Source: Orthonyx spaldingii
Lineage: Eukaryota; Chordata; Aves; Passeriformes; Orthonychidae
Assembly (NCBI GenBank): GCA_013397795.1
Contig: VZTJ01001769.1
Coordinates: 1,509,171-1,573,170, forward strand
Direction: 5' to 3'
DNA: 64,000 nt
A program made the position numbers and the translations under genes. Shown here piece after piece: positions 1 through 13,422 of this stretch. The notes below the pieces were generated by a model, which did not search any database, had not been told where the DNA came from, and saw only the letters and a program-made list of their open reading frames with translations. Positions within the stretch are counted from its first letter, which is position 1. The number at the start of each line of letters is the position of its first letter.

Positions 1-3000
1 TTGGGAATTTTTCTCTAGGTTTGCAACTCCTTTATCAAATTTTCTCTCCATTATATAGCTTTGTATGTTCTTTTGGGTGGAAGTAATTTCTTTCATACAG
101 GCTTGGGAAGCTGCTGTATGAGTAAATTAGGGCCGTGTAAAGAGCATGGTACATTTTTCCACATTGTAGCCATCTAAAAACTGGGTGTCCAGCCTGATCT
201 AATTGCCTAAGTTCTATTTCTATTCAATAGGGAATGTCAGATGCTTCCAAAAGAAGACTTGTCCAGCTTAGGAAACTGTCTTGATGATTTTCTTTGTTAT
301 GCCTTTGTGTTCTGATTATGTAATGTATAGTTCATCTGTGTTGGATATATGCTTTCTTGGTCTCTTCCATTGGCATGAAATCCCAAGAGACTGTAATTTT
401 CCATTTGCAATTTGTGCTATAATCTTTCAGGCCTCTGATATGTCCCGTGCTCGCACTTCCAAGGGAAATGCTGTGATCCTGTGCATGTATTCTCGGAGGC
501 TTCTGCTATGGGATAAACCTTGCTAGAACTTCACTCTTAGGTGAAGTTCAGTGAGATGTTTAAGGTAGAATTAGCTGATGTCTCTATGTAATTTGCTACA
601 TGTGTTTTAGTCTAAGGAAATTCCTCATTCTTGGTTAATGTTTTAATAGTAAACTTTTGAAGATAAATTATAGCACTATAAAAGCTTGTTCCCTGTCTGC
701 TCTCTTGGGTGAGGTCTTTTTTTGAATTATAGACTGACATCAGCTTCAAATGCAACTTCAGCAATTCCATGGATAATCTATCTAGGATGTTCCATGGTAA
801 CTTCAGTTTCATTAGTTCTTGTGTCTTTATAGTTTCTATGCCAGATCTGTATGACTTAAATCCGCAGGTAAAAAGTCACACTTGTCTTGATATGTGAAAA
901 CTGGGTCCCAAACTAGTGCTTCTATAAAAAGGGTGACATTTATGCCAATAAATACTTTCCTAAGGACTCCTCAGTCTGACTTTGCTACTGCAGCTGAGTC
1001 GTTCAGAGTCTTGTGTAAGCACATGCATCACAGTAGGCGTACAAGGACCATCCAGTATATTAGAAAAGCAGTGACACGTCTGGTACTGCTGTTTGCAGTA
1101 CAACAACTTCAGTGCATCAGCACTGGTCACCTGGCTTGCATGTTTACGAGAGAGAATGGAACAGGGCAGTGGCAAGGCCTCAAGCACTGCCAAGCAGCCA
1201 TCCATGCATTTTTATTACCAGCATGCTCTCTGTTGTAGCTTTGATGTGCTCCAACCTAGCAGTTTCCCAGACAGTTCTCAGGAGTGGCTTGAGTCAAAAG
1301 CATATGCTGGGATCTGTTCCCAACAGGCACTTTAGATGCTACTGTTCTATTTTGAGTAATTCTGGCAAGTGAATAAAAACTGCTATGTTGCCAGCCTGAA
1401 AAGCAGAGATTAGTCTTTAGCACATTTTATTTACTGTTTTCCTTCTCTAGAGCAGTGTCAAACTCAAAAGTATTAGGGATTATTTGGAAGCTACACAGTC
1501 TGTTTGCAGGGATTTTTGAGTCTGGTACCTGTGTGGTATATGCAGGACATTACCTTTGTCCATTTAGTTTTTCAAGACTCTCCATCTCTGGTGGCTTGGT
1601 ATGCCTTACAAGTTGCTCTTCAGGCCATGTGGTGTTCTTTACCTTAACTATGTTCACCGACCAGAGTTCCCTCACTGAGAGCATTCTCATATTAACATTT
1701 TCATGTAATAGGAATTTATTTGAAATTTAGGTCCATTTAGGTCATATGGAGGTCTCAAGAGTGAGCATACAATGTTAGAATTCCTATCCTTACAGTATCC
1801 ATTTGGGTCCAACTGGGCTTAACCTATTGCAGGAGATGCACCTTCTGCATCTCCTTGGAGAGTCCATCCATTTCTCCTTGCTGAAATCCAGTTCATGTTT
1901 AAGAAAGACATAACAAGATATGATGTTTTTTAAAACTTGACTTTCAAAGCATGACTGAAAACAAGCTTAAGGAAATGTAAAATATCAGAACATTCAAATA
2001 AAAAGCATGGGGATGTTTAGAAGAGAGCCAAAAGGAACACACACATTAAGATGTGCTAAAAAATTTCATAATTGGAAGAAAATGTTCTCCGTCTGATAAA
2101 CTGATTATCATTAATGCTATAAAAGGAAAAAATGTATAGCATTGGTGGATTATTGGTGTATCTACAGGTACTGTGTGATTGTAAAGAATGTAAGGATGGA
2201 TATGTCTGATAGTGGTAATGCAAAGAATAAGGTTTCTCATCCTCTGCAATGTGTCCTAATGAAGAACACTGCTGAGAAGTGTAAGCATAGCTGAACAGTG
2301 GATTTGGCAGCAGATGCAACAGATCAGGCAGCACACAGACTGTGGCAGTCAGGCAGCCTGAAATTAGTCTAAAATCTCTAAAGACGTGGAGTTTTTGAAA
2401 ACAAATATATGTCCCTCTACGGATACAAAGCAAGAAGTGTCAGCCTTACTGTGAATTTTATAAGAAATGGCTTGCTAGAGAGCTCACAAAACAATATTGC
2501 TGAAGTTAGGCAGTATTAGTTTTGTTTCAAAGACTTGGCTTTAGAGCAAAAGCTGTAACAGGAATTTTCTATAATTGCCATTTCTAACTCTTGCAAGGCA
2601 AAAAGATATTAATTTTCCCCATTAAAGTGCACATTGCTAATCAGGCCTTTGGGGGAGTTCAAAGTTAAAAGAATTGGTAATGAAGACAAAGACAAACAGA
2701 AACAATAATACCAAAGCAAAGTCAACAGGTAACTGAAGTTAAACAGAAGCAAATGATAATTAGACAGAATATGATGAGGTACTCCTTCCATTAGTGTTAA
2801 AGTGTCAGACTTGTTCAGCTTCTGATACCAGTGGGTAAAGGAAGGTGGGAATGCAAAACCATGTGTGTGTTTAAACTTCGAGAGTATTTCTGAAGTGATG
2901 ACAAGGAAAATTCACCAAAAAATGTACTTCGGGATTTAATAACATATCTTGTAACTGCAAAGCCTTTTTCATTTCCTGTATTCTGTCCTCAATGTCATGC

Positions 3001-6000
3001 AAAAAACCCTTCATTGCTGGTATTATGTTAACATCCATTTATGAATTTTAAATGCACCGTGGTTGTTCAAGTGGCTGGTCATGAAGTACAGAAAAATGAA
3101 ATGATAGAACAAAACCATGCAAACTGCTGTAATTGTGATGCTTCATTAAGGTTACTGAAATGAGAACTTTCACAAGAACTTGGCTGTGAAGTCCTTATCC
3201 ATAAAGGTGTTTTTCTGAAGCACTGCCAAGATGAACTGATCTAGTCAGACAAGCTCTTTTAAGACATAATGAACTATATAGTATCTTTCTTGTAGTGTGT
3301 CAGCTTCCATAGAAGTAAACAGGATGTAGGCACAGGCACAGGCTGGCATAAATTTGGATTCCTTATCAGCCCTGTCATGCACACTACTCTTACAGTCAAC
3401 AAAACAAACAGTTTAGTAGAAGAAAAACATAGAAGGATGATTGGTTTTATATCAGAGTATTGGCTGCAAATCAAACAAAGTAGAAGATGTGCTTAAGTAC
3501 ACAATACCACTGTAGCTGAGAGGCACTTTTATTATAAGCACCACTTTACAGACACACATGACTTCCTGAGAAATTCAGCTGAAGACTAGCATGCCTATTT
3601 TCACCAAAGAGGTGTTTTTTTTTATTTCCAAATGCATGAGAACTGATTTTGATGTATGAGTTCTGGTACCTCATCAGATGAGACCTTTATGGTTTTTTTT
3701 AAATTCAAATTTTAGGATAAATGACTATTCTGTGAACTTTCTTTTTTCCGAAGAATTACTTGGCATGTCAAAAATATGCTTTTTTGAAATATTTTCATTC
3801 AGATGCACTAGCATCATACAGTAAGAGTAAGGGCAGGGTGAGTAGGGATGTTGGTCTGTTGTTTGTGAGACTCCATATTAGGAATACAGAAGAGGAAAAC
3901 AGACCAACAGGATAGAGAGGATAACTGGTAATATTTGTTTGCAATACAGTTAAGTCTAAAATACATCAGAAAAAATAAAAACCACACAGATTTATTTTGA
4001 TTCCCTGGGACAAAAGAAATGAAATCATGTAGGAAAGTAGGGAATCATACTTGAAAATTTTAAAACAAATAGAACGAATTCCTTCCCAAAGTAATAAATA
4101 TGTTTAAAGTATGTTATCTGAACAAGAAATTTTTTTAAACTTTGAACTGTGCTTCTACATTTTCTCTGTTTTCCTTCTAAATAATATTTGAAATTTTTCA
4201 ACTAACAGGGAGATTCTAATTGCTATTTCTAAAGGCACAGCCTGAGGCTGGAGCTTTAAATCAAGATTTAGCTTTCTATATATTAGTGTTTAGAATGCTG
4301 GGGAAATGAAAGACAGCACTTTCAAAGTCTACATTCAATGACACATATGCAACCCCTTTTCTATCCACTGGTTTGTATAGTGTTAATTTATTGGCAAATG
4401 ATCAGTCAAAACCATAAGTTGCAATGAGGGGTGGAAACTTTCTTATTCTCTTCTGCTTGTGCTGGAATTAAGCACTTCCAAAACTTTGAACACTTAGAGA
4501 AGGACTTTTGCAACTTTATTGAGGAAGATGAACAGGTCTCGTGGATAGGCATACATCAATTGTACTGAGTAAAACCATTTTTTTTTTAATTTGCTTTTTT
4601 TGCATCCTGAGAGGAAAGGCATTTTAAATATTCCACTCAGTAGTGTTACCTAGTCTTTAAAGCTCACATATTTTGTTTTCCACTAATACTTTTAAATGAT
4701 GCAGAAGTTAGTACTCTTCAATCATGTTCCTGTATTCAATAACACAAGAACCTCATTCATTAGGTGGCTGAGAAAGGCTTTGTACTTTAGACTGTGAAAT
4801 AATGGTGATTAAATGACATGGATACAGAAGAAAGTTTATATTTGTATCTCTACTTTCTACCTTCTTTGTAGAGAAAATAATTGAAATTTAGAGCCTAATT
4901 ATGTACAAATGAAAAAAATTGAAGCTTTCTGCATCCCAAATAGGAATGCACTGAAATATCAATAACTCATTTTATGTAGCTGAAGTATTAGCCAGTATTT
5001 GTAAAGCATTAAAATAAAACACTTCAAGCAGTTTGTGCTCTATTTTGCAGTTAAAAGAAAGCATTCTTCATTGTTGATTAATAGGCTGGGATTCAGCTAT
5101 ACAACTTGAAATGTATTTTTTTAATAAAAAAATGCAATGGTGTGTCTGTAACGAGAAAAACAGCCAGAAACAAAGAACAATAAAGCAAAATAAGTATATG
5201 CTTTCTAATAAGATCTGATGGGAAGAGGTAGGTCTAAACCAAGTGTATAAAGCCCATGAATCTGGTTCTGTGCAACTTACTTGGTTGCAGACTCCTTTTC
5301 TTATGTATTTTTCACTTTATGTTTTACTCAAAAATAGTAGCTTTTATTTTTTTTTTTTCCATGAGCACCGTTCCATCCGTGTTGGGCAAGGACATTCCTT
5401 TCCATTGCCATCTACACTGAAAGGCTTTGGTCTTCTTTTTTAAAATATGTTTTGTAACATTCTGTTACCTAAGTGGGCACTGGCACGTTCTTGATAGTGA
5501 AGCGGATATTCCAGTGGAGTAGGTTCTTCATCAGATGAAATGTAAACCAAGAAGAATGAGTCTCCAAAAGAAATTTTGTACTTCATACAATGCATAGGTT
5601 TTATGAAGAAATTACTCTGTATAGCTTTGTGACAAAAACTGAATCTAGATCCAGACCTGAAATCATAATAGTCACGACTGACTCTAAAATCTGTGACCTT
5701 CATTTAATAAAAGTCACAGATGGTCTTGTCTTTTCCGCTTCATGTTGAATTTGAACTCATAACCTGGAAGTAAACACCCTGCTGTCAAATCCTCGTATCC
5801 TGTGTTCAACATGTTATGAAATCAGATATTTTCCTTCAGTTTTTATATGATGCATATAAAACATTTATGAAGAATGCTACATTTTCCAAATATGCCCTAA
5901 GGAGTCTTGAATAATCAAGTGTAAATTGCTTTTATCTTGAAAGACTAATAATAACAAAACACAGATATAATAGAGATTTTAATAGTAACTGGAAACTGTG

Positions 6001-9000
6001 GTGATTAAAACTGATATGACCTGAATGTATTTATACAAATGTGTTTAAATTCACAATATTTGGTAATACTGCTGTGCCAAGGAATTAAAAAAAATCTACT
6101 AGAGAATGATCCAACTTTTGCAGCTCTTGAATGCTGAGGATTATGTCTGAGAAAACTGTGGCAAATGAGATTCTGTATTAAATCTGCACCTGCACATACA
6201 CTATTGTGTGATACTTTAACAGCCTTGGTTTAAGTACGGAAATTTGGCTTCATTCGTATTTGGAACTAAGGCATGGTCATATCTTGAAAGTGAGAACTAT
6301 TTGGATGAGATTAATAAATTCATCACTATTTAGAAACAGATTAAGATAGAATGAGAACAACATAATAAGGGTGGCACTGTCACTAGCTTCATTTGATCCA
6401 AGGCAGTTAAATTACAATGTGCCTTTCTTTATCAGGCAATTTTGTCAAGGCAAATATTCTTAGTTTAGAAGGAATTGTGCAGAAATGTAAATACATCATT
6501 CTTTGTTTCAAAATGAAATTGCTGCTGCTTCTAACTACAGAATAAAGTATAAAGCAAAATGCTTTCTTGTAAAAAGCAAAATGTATGAGAATATGGTAAA
6601 ACAAATTAATTATATCTGGTGAAGTAATCTTCCCTTGGAAATGCCCATTTTACACAATGGAAATGTTTCTCAAAACTGTCAATTCTCTCAAAAGTATCAG
6701 TGGAAGTCATACAATCAGTAGTAATAGCCAAAAAACCAGAAAGGCCATTTTGCAAAACATTTGATGGTTTGGAAATCTGATTCCATTTCAGATCTGATGA
6801 CATTCAAGTGTCTTCACGAAAAAACCATCACAGTATTTGAGAGACAGATTTACATATTTGTAACATTTGATGTGGTGCCAGAATCAGTCTTCCATATTTT
6901 TCATGAGAGCCCTAATGGTGGCTAGTGGCTTATTTGGAGAGAGTCAGGTTCTGTTCTCTACTATCTCCTTTTAAGTTTTTTGAGGAATGAACTTTTTCAC
7001 TTACCAAGTGGTTTTATGTTCTCTAATAGTGTATAAACTCAACTACCATATTAAAAAAAAAGATTAGTAGTCATGATATGATGGCCACCAAAATGATTAT
7101 TGTGATTTCTATGATGCATTGCCTCTTGGACAAACCATTGTCCGTTCCAAGATTCAATATTTTCTTGTCCTTTACCAACTGAAGGAACGTACTTAAACTT
7201 CAGACTCCAGCTTCCTGTCATTATCCAGATCCTCATTTTCATAATTTTGAAAAAAAAAATGAAAATTTTGTCTATTAGACATTTTCTAATCCAAGGCAAA
7301 ATTTTACTTATTTTATTTATAGATATTTTAACAATATGATTCTGTCACAAGAAAAATTTCTTACTCATATCTGACTCCAGGAAAAAAGTTATCATTTCCA
7401 AATAAAAATATTTTAATTTTTTTTAGAAAGCTTTTTCTTTTTTTTCCCTTCCCTCCTCTTTCCTGAAAATTTGGAGCCATAAATGTGATAACCATATCAA
7501 AATTTCATAGTCCAGTGGATTAAGTATTTTTGACAGAATCTTTTTACCAAAAGCTTCACTATTCAGTGATTATCACATTCCACAATGTAACTCTCAGAAC
7601 TGTGGCACACTGGCTGTGTTCCAATTTATAAAATTGAAGTGGCCACAGTTCAGTAATTTTTTCTGTGTAGGAAATAAAGTTGTTCAATGTAGATGTGATA
7701 AATATTGCTTAGTAATGGATTATGCTGTATAAACCAAACAATAATTGTTTTATGCTAGTTATTAAAATGTTCCTTAAGCCTGTGCCCAGAATTAAAGTTG
7801 AAGTTATTAATATTTTAAAGTTAGCAGAAATTTACCATACTTAAAGAAATCTCTGCTTACTGATACAATACTAGAAGTTTGGTGAAAGTATTCTAAAAAT
7901 AGTAATATATTATAATATAAACTTGCTTTAATCTTAGTAACATGGAATAAAATTCTCAAGTTTTATCTATACTGGAAAAGTTTATTCATCGCAAATTTTA
8001 CAGAAACATTTTTTTTCTTCAGTTTTAAATCAGTGTTTTCTTCTTCAAAGGAATGATTACAGAGTTGGTTTTTTAATAGTTTTTGTTTTAACATATTTAC
8101 ATTATCCATATTTGTTTCTGTATTTCTTCATTACATATTATGTTATTTTCCCAGAAGGAATGTACTTCCTCTCTCATCCCTTAGTATTTGGAGATTTTCA
8201 GGGAAGTATCATCATCCGATGCATCTCTTGCAGTATTTTTAGCTATAGCTTGAATTTATTTCAAAGTTGTTCATAATATCTTTCTCGTGTTTTATAACAC
8301 TGTGGTCTTATTGTGTGTATAATGAGATAACTTTATTAGAATAGATGGAGCAGTTGATTTTTGGGTTCCTTCTGACATCATGCATTCACGTGCATTAACA
8401 AGCATTCCTAGAAACAGTATGAGAGGTGACATACAGAGCAAGGGCAGTTGACAAACTCTGTGTGATACATTTCGTGTAGTTCTCCCTCTGGGTCTTCTCT
8501 CTCTGGGCATTTCCAAGGCAGACACTCAGCAGATGGAGGGCACCCACTCAATGGAGCGGGGCCAAAGCAGCACTGATGAGGTCTTGGAAAATATTCCATG
8601 TATCCTTCTGCAGGTGACTGTAAGGTGAGGACGATGCTGATGTTGTGGAGATCATAGCACTCATTGTAAAGTACTAATGTTTTTAAATCTCATAGGGAAG
8701 ATACAATCCCAGACAAACCTTGCTTCTATGCAGGTTTTGGACAATTCAGCAGAGGGTGTTTTTTACAGGTTATGAAAGTATTAACTGTACTCAAAAGACT
8801 TCTTTTAAAAACTGATCATTTTTAGGAATATCTCACTAGTATGTCATGGATCTTTTCATGGTTCTCCATTATAACTTTCCGTATAAACTTCACATTAAAT
8901 ACAGTCATACAGAACATGTTTTTAGCTTTACATTTACCATGAGAGTGGCAGAATCTGTGATAAGGCTCACATTCTCAGTTACAAGTACTAATTACTTGAT

Positions 9001-11196
9001 CCCAGACTCAACTGGCACAGTAATCATCATCAAGCCCAGTAAGTAATGATAATAGATGAAAACCTGCTGATCTTCCAGCTGCCACTGACAATGAGAGACA
9101 TATTATGGAGGCAGAGTAGCAATTTATTTGTTTAAGACTGCACTGAAATATGAATATTATCGTAGCAGCTTTTTCCAGCTTCAGTTATGGGAAAAAAAAT
9201 CATCTAATGTGTATTTAATTTATGTATAAAAAAATCCATAGTTTAAAATACATTATATAAATTATTTCTCTAGAAACTCCATAATGCAGAGAAGTTTTCA
9301 TATAGTATATAATAAAAAATTAACACTTAGAAAAAGTTATGTTTTGTGATTTTTTTAAATCTCTAGTTTTCTCAGTAGATATCTGACAACTTAAAATCTC
9401 TAGTTTTTATGCTGTCATCTCTATTTGATTGAGAAAAATAAAAGTTATTCGTTTAGTCACATAAATTGTAGAACAATGTTGAGACTTAATTTGTGCTGGC
9501 AGGAGTCAGTGGCATTGTGGAATTCCAATGACTTTCATAAACTCTGAGTAGAAATTGAAGTTTTCAGCGATTGACACGTGCAGAGACACAGAGCCCTGCT
9601 CCAGACAGTTTTAGTAACATTTCTGGTCTCCACTTGGGAATTTTGAAAATACATATTTAATAGTATGTCACCTCTTGAATTACATTAAGAAAAAGTATTG
9701 AAACTTAATGGAATCTTTTGCTTTGGAATATTGACCTTGTGCCATCCTAAAATTGGGTAGAGAGAGAAACATAGATTTTGATGTGGAAGAAAGTTATTAT
9801 TTTTGAAAATGATGCTGTTTTCTCACCCGTAGTTTTATGATAGCAGAGCCACAAACTGTAGTTATTGAAACAGAAGCAGAAATTGGGGCATTAGAAAGAG
9901 ATGTGAATCTTTGAAAAAAGTACATGTGAATACATCTCCATAGAGCTGAGCTTTGATTGCACTGAGAAGACCTGAGCAATGAGGTTTGTAGCAGTATATT
10001 TTTTCCTGGGTTCCTATACAAAGACTGCTGTATCTCACCAAATTCTTGATACGTCAGAGGTAGACTTTTTTAATCTCATTCTCTGCAGTGGAATTCCTCA
10101 ATACACTTTAAAATTATTAGGTTTTATTTTGAGAGGGTTTTTTAAATTATTTTCAAATTTTAATGAGCTGGCATATGCTTTAAAAACAGCCAGCCCCTTT
10201 CTTTGAGTTTTATGTTCAGTTTTATTTCAGTTTTTATTATCAGTTATAAGGAGTGTCTTTTGCAGCACCAAAGCTGAAAAGTAGCGCCATGATCCAGACA
10301 GAATGTTGTCTTACCAGTAGATAATTCACACAATCCGTATCCAGCTTTGGAAATCCGTGAGCTGAAAATAAATGGAGATTTGAAGAGCGAAAGGGAAGTG
10401 TCATATATGCTTGCCCTACTGTATTTCTCCCATCTGCTGTTTGCAGCCACTATTGAAAATAGGATTGCTAGGATAGATGGCCCTTTGGCCAGCTGAGTTG
10501 TTTTTTTAGTTGTTTGTTTGTTTTTTTTTTTAAGAAAGGCTAGGATAGTACTTGCCAGAATACTAAATTTTGAGACTGAGTCTTAATGTTTGCATTAAGC
10601 ACTACCCCAGCGTACTTGTAAGACAGAAAAAAACCAGGCAGCCTATTCACTGATTTGTATCTGGAAAAATTCTGATTGCTTTTGACATGAATTATTGTTT
10701 TTTGAAAATTATCTACCAATTTTTTTACTGCATTGAGACTGTAATGAGAAAATACATTGGATCATAACTTACACCAAATAACGAATATTTGTGGTTTTTT
10801 AGTGGACAAGAGGAGGGAGCAAGAACAACCATGAGTATTCTGCAACTAACAATCATCCTCAGGGCCTACCAGGATGCTTCATGACTTTTGAACTTAAACC
10901 GCTGTTCTTTTTCAAACAGGGACTCTATGCCTGCAGGATCTTCTGTATTATTAAAGGTTGTTAAATATTTAGTCTTATTGTACCCTCTTGAAAGGTTGTT
11001 TCAACCTGGCCATCTCAAGCACTTTATCACCACTAAACCCTCCTTTTGCAAGGGTTCAACAAAGAAAGTACTCCATTGAATGTAGGGTGTAGGGTTAATA
11101 AGGGCAGTTTATAATAATAAGTTAATGGCTTGAATATGATACTTAGTTATCTTAATCCATAAGGTAGAATAAATAACTGATTAAAGAATATACTAT
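1..11196. other. Intronic DNA, no gene or recognised repeat
   Basis: This is AT-rich sequence with many T and A homopolymer runs. I recognised no CR1, LTR, SINE or exon. The longest open frames (894-1238 on +, 114 codons; 2056-2433 on -, 125 codons) have no recognisable domain and overlap frames on other strands, as expected by chance. A 10-bp-stem hairpin lies at 1831-1855, and a short direct repeat (AAATCTCTAGTTTT) occurs twice near 9357-9405. Old, highly diverged repeats would escape reading by eye. Confidence 0.6.
1831..1855. repeat. Perfect inverted repeat (10-bp stem, 5-base loop)
   Basis: AGGAGATGCA at 1831-1840 is followed by the loop CCTTC and then TGCATCTCCT at 1846-1855, an exact reverse complement. 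It could form a small hairpin in DNA or in the PRKN pre-mRNA. No flanking features suggest a specific role, and one such hairpin in 64 kb may be chance. Confidence 0.8.
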
Positions 11197-11445
11197 TCAA
11201 GTGTCAGGGTTTCCTGGGGTTGGGGGTGTCAGGGGCCAGGGCCTGTCCCCCTTGTGTCCAGGCATGGGCAGCCTCAGCTCTGGACATTGGGCACCTCCCT
11301 GGGAAAAGTCCAGGCAGGTCTGTGGGGACCTGGAGACTGGCCCTGCTGCAGAATCATTGGAGCGGGGCCATGGGGGAGCACAGCAGGGTGGGGAAAGGGC
11401 AGGCAGGGCTGGTGGTGCCACTAGGGCCTTGACTCCCACAGACAT
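11197..11445. other. Isolated GC-rich block of unknown origin
   Basis: About 250 bases are strongly G-rich on the + strand and stand out sharply from AT-rich flanks. Only one or two CpGs are present despite the high GC content, which suggests long-standing methylation and CpG decay and argues against a CpG-island promoter. The block opens with TGTCAGGGTTTCC after an AT-rich stretch. I could not assign it to a repeat family and saw no convincing target-site duplication. Frames of 70-100 codons on both strands run through it, which is expected where stop codons are rare. It could be a fragment of an LTR or a degenerate GC-rich minisatellite. Confidence 0.55.
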
Positions 11446-12138
11446 ATTTATAGATTTAATCCATGAAACAATCAGAAAGCCCTCTGAAATGTCTCTTTAT
11501 TAATATCATAAGGTGCAATTCTGGGGATTCAAATCCTTAGTGCTCCCTTTGCACTTAGTCTATCTTAACCACTACTAAAGCAGAAGCAAGTTTCAGTACC
11601 TCCTCTTTAACACCAGCCTGATGCTATTTTAGAGAACAGTCTTTGAAGGACGTGATTCTTTGACTTGGGTTTTGTGGCAGTAATCATAAAATGAGCCGGA
11701 AAACTGAAGTACCTGCCAAATTCCTTACACATTTTCTGAAAATGTTGGCTTGACACTATTTGAATCATTGATTGGAGGTAAGAGTAGGAGATGCTGTTGA
11801 TGAGGCATGCCTCAATCATTTTCACATAATAGCCTTCATATTCATTCTACTTTGTTCTCATGCAAAACATGAAGAGAATTAGCATTTTTTCATGATCCTC
11901 TGTCAGTTCAGTGCTTAGCAGTTGGCATCAAGTTATGTGCCAGATGGGTGGTTTTAACTTTTAGAACAGGAATGGCTATTTGGATAAACTATCTTGCATT
12001 ATATAAACACACCACTGAAACATCAGATGACTTGAGCTCTTCAAGAATTGAAATACATATGTGGCTCAAGAAAAAGAATGCATTGAAACACACCCACAAA
12101 TCCATAAACCTCAATTGAATGTCTGGGATTTGATGACA

Positions 12139-12390
12139 CATTATTGTCGCTGCGGGCGGATGTCGAAGCACGGAACTCGAGAGGTCCAAAATGGCAAAAG
12201 AGCTACTTTATTTATTAAATTCAGCTTTTATATACAGAAAGGATTCTCCGTTAATTGGCCACTTGCTGCACGCCCCTGGCAGCTGATTGGCCACCTGGAA
12301 TCCTGAGAATTTCACTACCTTTATCTTAGTTTATATAAACAAATAGATTCTTTCTCACGAGAAAGAGGTTTCTGTGCTGTCACACATTAT
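12139..12390 (-). mobile_element. Solo LTR, ERVK-like, with 6-bp target-site duplication
   Basis: The LTR itself is 12145-12384 (240 bp). CATTAT occurs exactly at 12139-12144 and again at 12385-12390, a perfect 6-bp target-site duplication. Read on the minus strand the element begins TGTGACAGC and ends with GCGACA, so it has the TG...CA ends of an LTR. Minus-strand promoter parts are visible: two CCAAT boxes (plus-strand ATTGG at 12254-12258 and 12286-12290), a TATATAAAA box (plus strand 12226-12234) and overlapping AATAAA signals (plus strand 12207-12216). No internal retroviral sequence is present, so this is a recombined solo LTR. Several CpGs survive in its 3' end, which suggests a fairly recent insertion. 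A 6-bp duplication is typical of class II (ERVK) elements. The family name is inference. Confidence 0.9.
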
Positions 12391-13417
12391 CTTTCATAAA
12401 ACTATCCCTATAGCAATAAGAAATTGGTCTAATTGTTAAACTGTTTACGAAAGGAGAGACCATAAATTGCTTTTTACAGAAAATTCAGAAAGAACACTGG
12501 TTTTATGTAGGTTTCTGCTTTTTTTTCCTTGCACGTTTGTATCTTTTGATCTTATGATAGGTCGAGGCCATGTTGAAACAAATGTCAGAATATCTTTTGA
12601 CTTTGATGAGATAGTGGTTTCACCTGTATTGAGCTTTTGGAATATAATGAATACTCCACAAGACAGGGCCTAGAATGTATTATTTTAAAAGGCCTGATTC
12701 AAGAGCACAGCAATTTGTCTTGAAGAAATTTATGTAGAGTTCCTTTGTTTTTATGTATTATTGTAATTCAGGTTGCTCTGAGCTGATTTTCACACTTTAA
12801 GAAATGTATAATTATTGCAAATGTAAAATCAAATAGAATTACAAATTCCTCCTTTCATACAGTTGCAAGAATTTATCTGTGATCCTTTTTTTTTTTCTGT
12901 GATCGCTGAAGTAATGAAAATCAACAAAAGAGACGTGCAATATTATTTCTTATGTAATTATAGAAGCATTTTTAAAAAACATAATGAGATGGTGGAAAGT
13001 GTTTTTTGAAGAGTTGTGGAGGAAAAGAAGGAAAATTATCTCATGATGGAACAAAAAGAATGAATCAAAATGTCTATATGACAGGATGGGTGCAGTCCTG
13101 AAATTAGACATATGAACATTAGATGTGCAGCTGCAACTGATGAATTTATAAATATTCCTTAGACATAACTAAAGAAAATATCAATCATTCTGCCTGTGTA
13201 ACATATTTGTATTTCATTTAAATAATCTCATGGTTCAATGTTTTTGCTGGTCTGCTGCAGACAATAGGAAAAAATGCATTTTATTTTTATGTATGCTACA
13301 GATTTTGAGCATTTTTCATTTTCTTTTGACTGCAGACAGAGATGGAATACTGGTCAAGGAAGCTTTAGAGGCTCTCTAAAATCTCAGGAAAAGTGCTTGT
13401 TTGGTGTGTGTTGTTAG
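12391..13417. other. Intronic DNA between two LTRs
   Basis: This is AT-rich sequence. I saw no exon and no recognisable repeat. It contains only short homopolymer T runs, for example near 12888, and a 68-codon frame without recognisable features. Confidence 0.55.
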
Positions 13418-13422
13418 GTATT

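Noticed and set aside
894..1238. A 114-codon + strand frame with a counter-frame on the minus strand
   Set aside because: No recognisable domain, splice context or promoter. Length is within chance for 64 kb, and opposite-strand frames overlap it.
11197..11445. The GC-rich block as a CpG-island promoter
   Set aside because: It contains almost no CpG, and no TATA or initiator context or downstream exon is evident.
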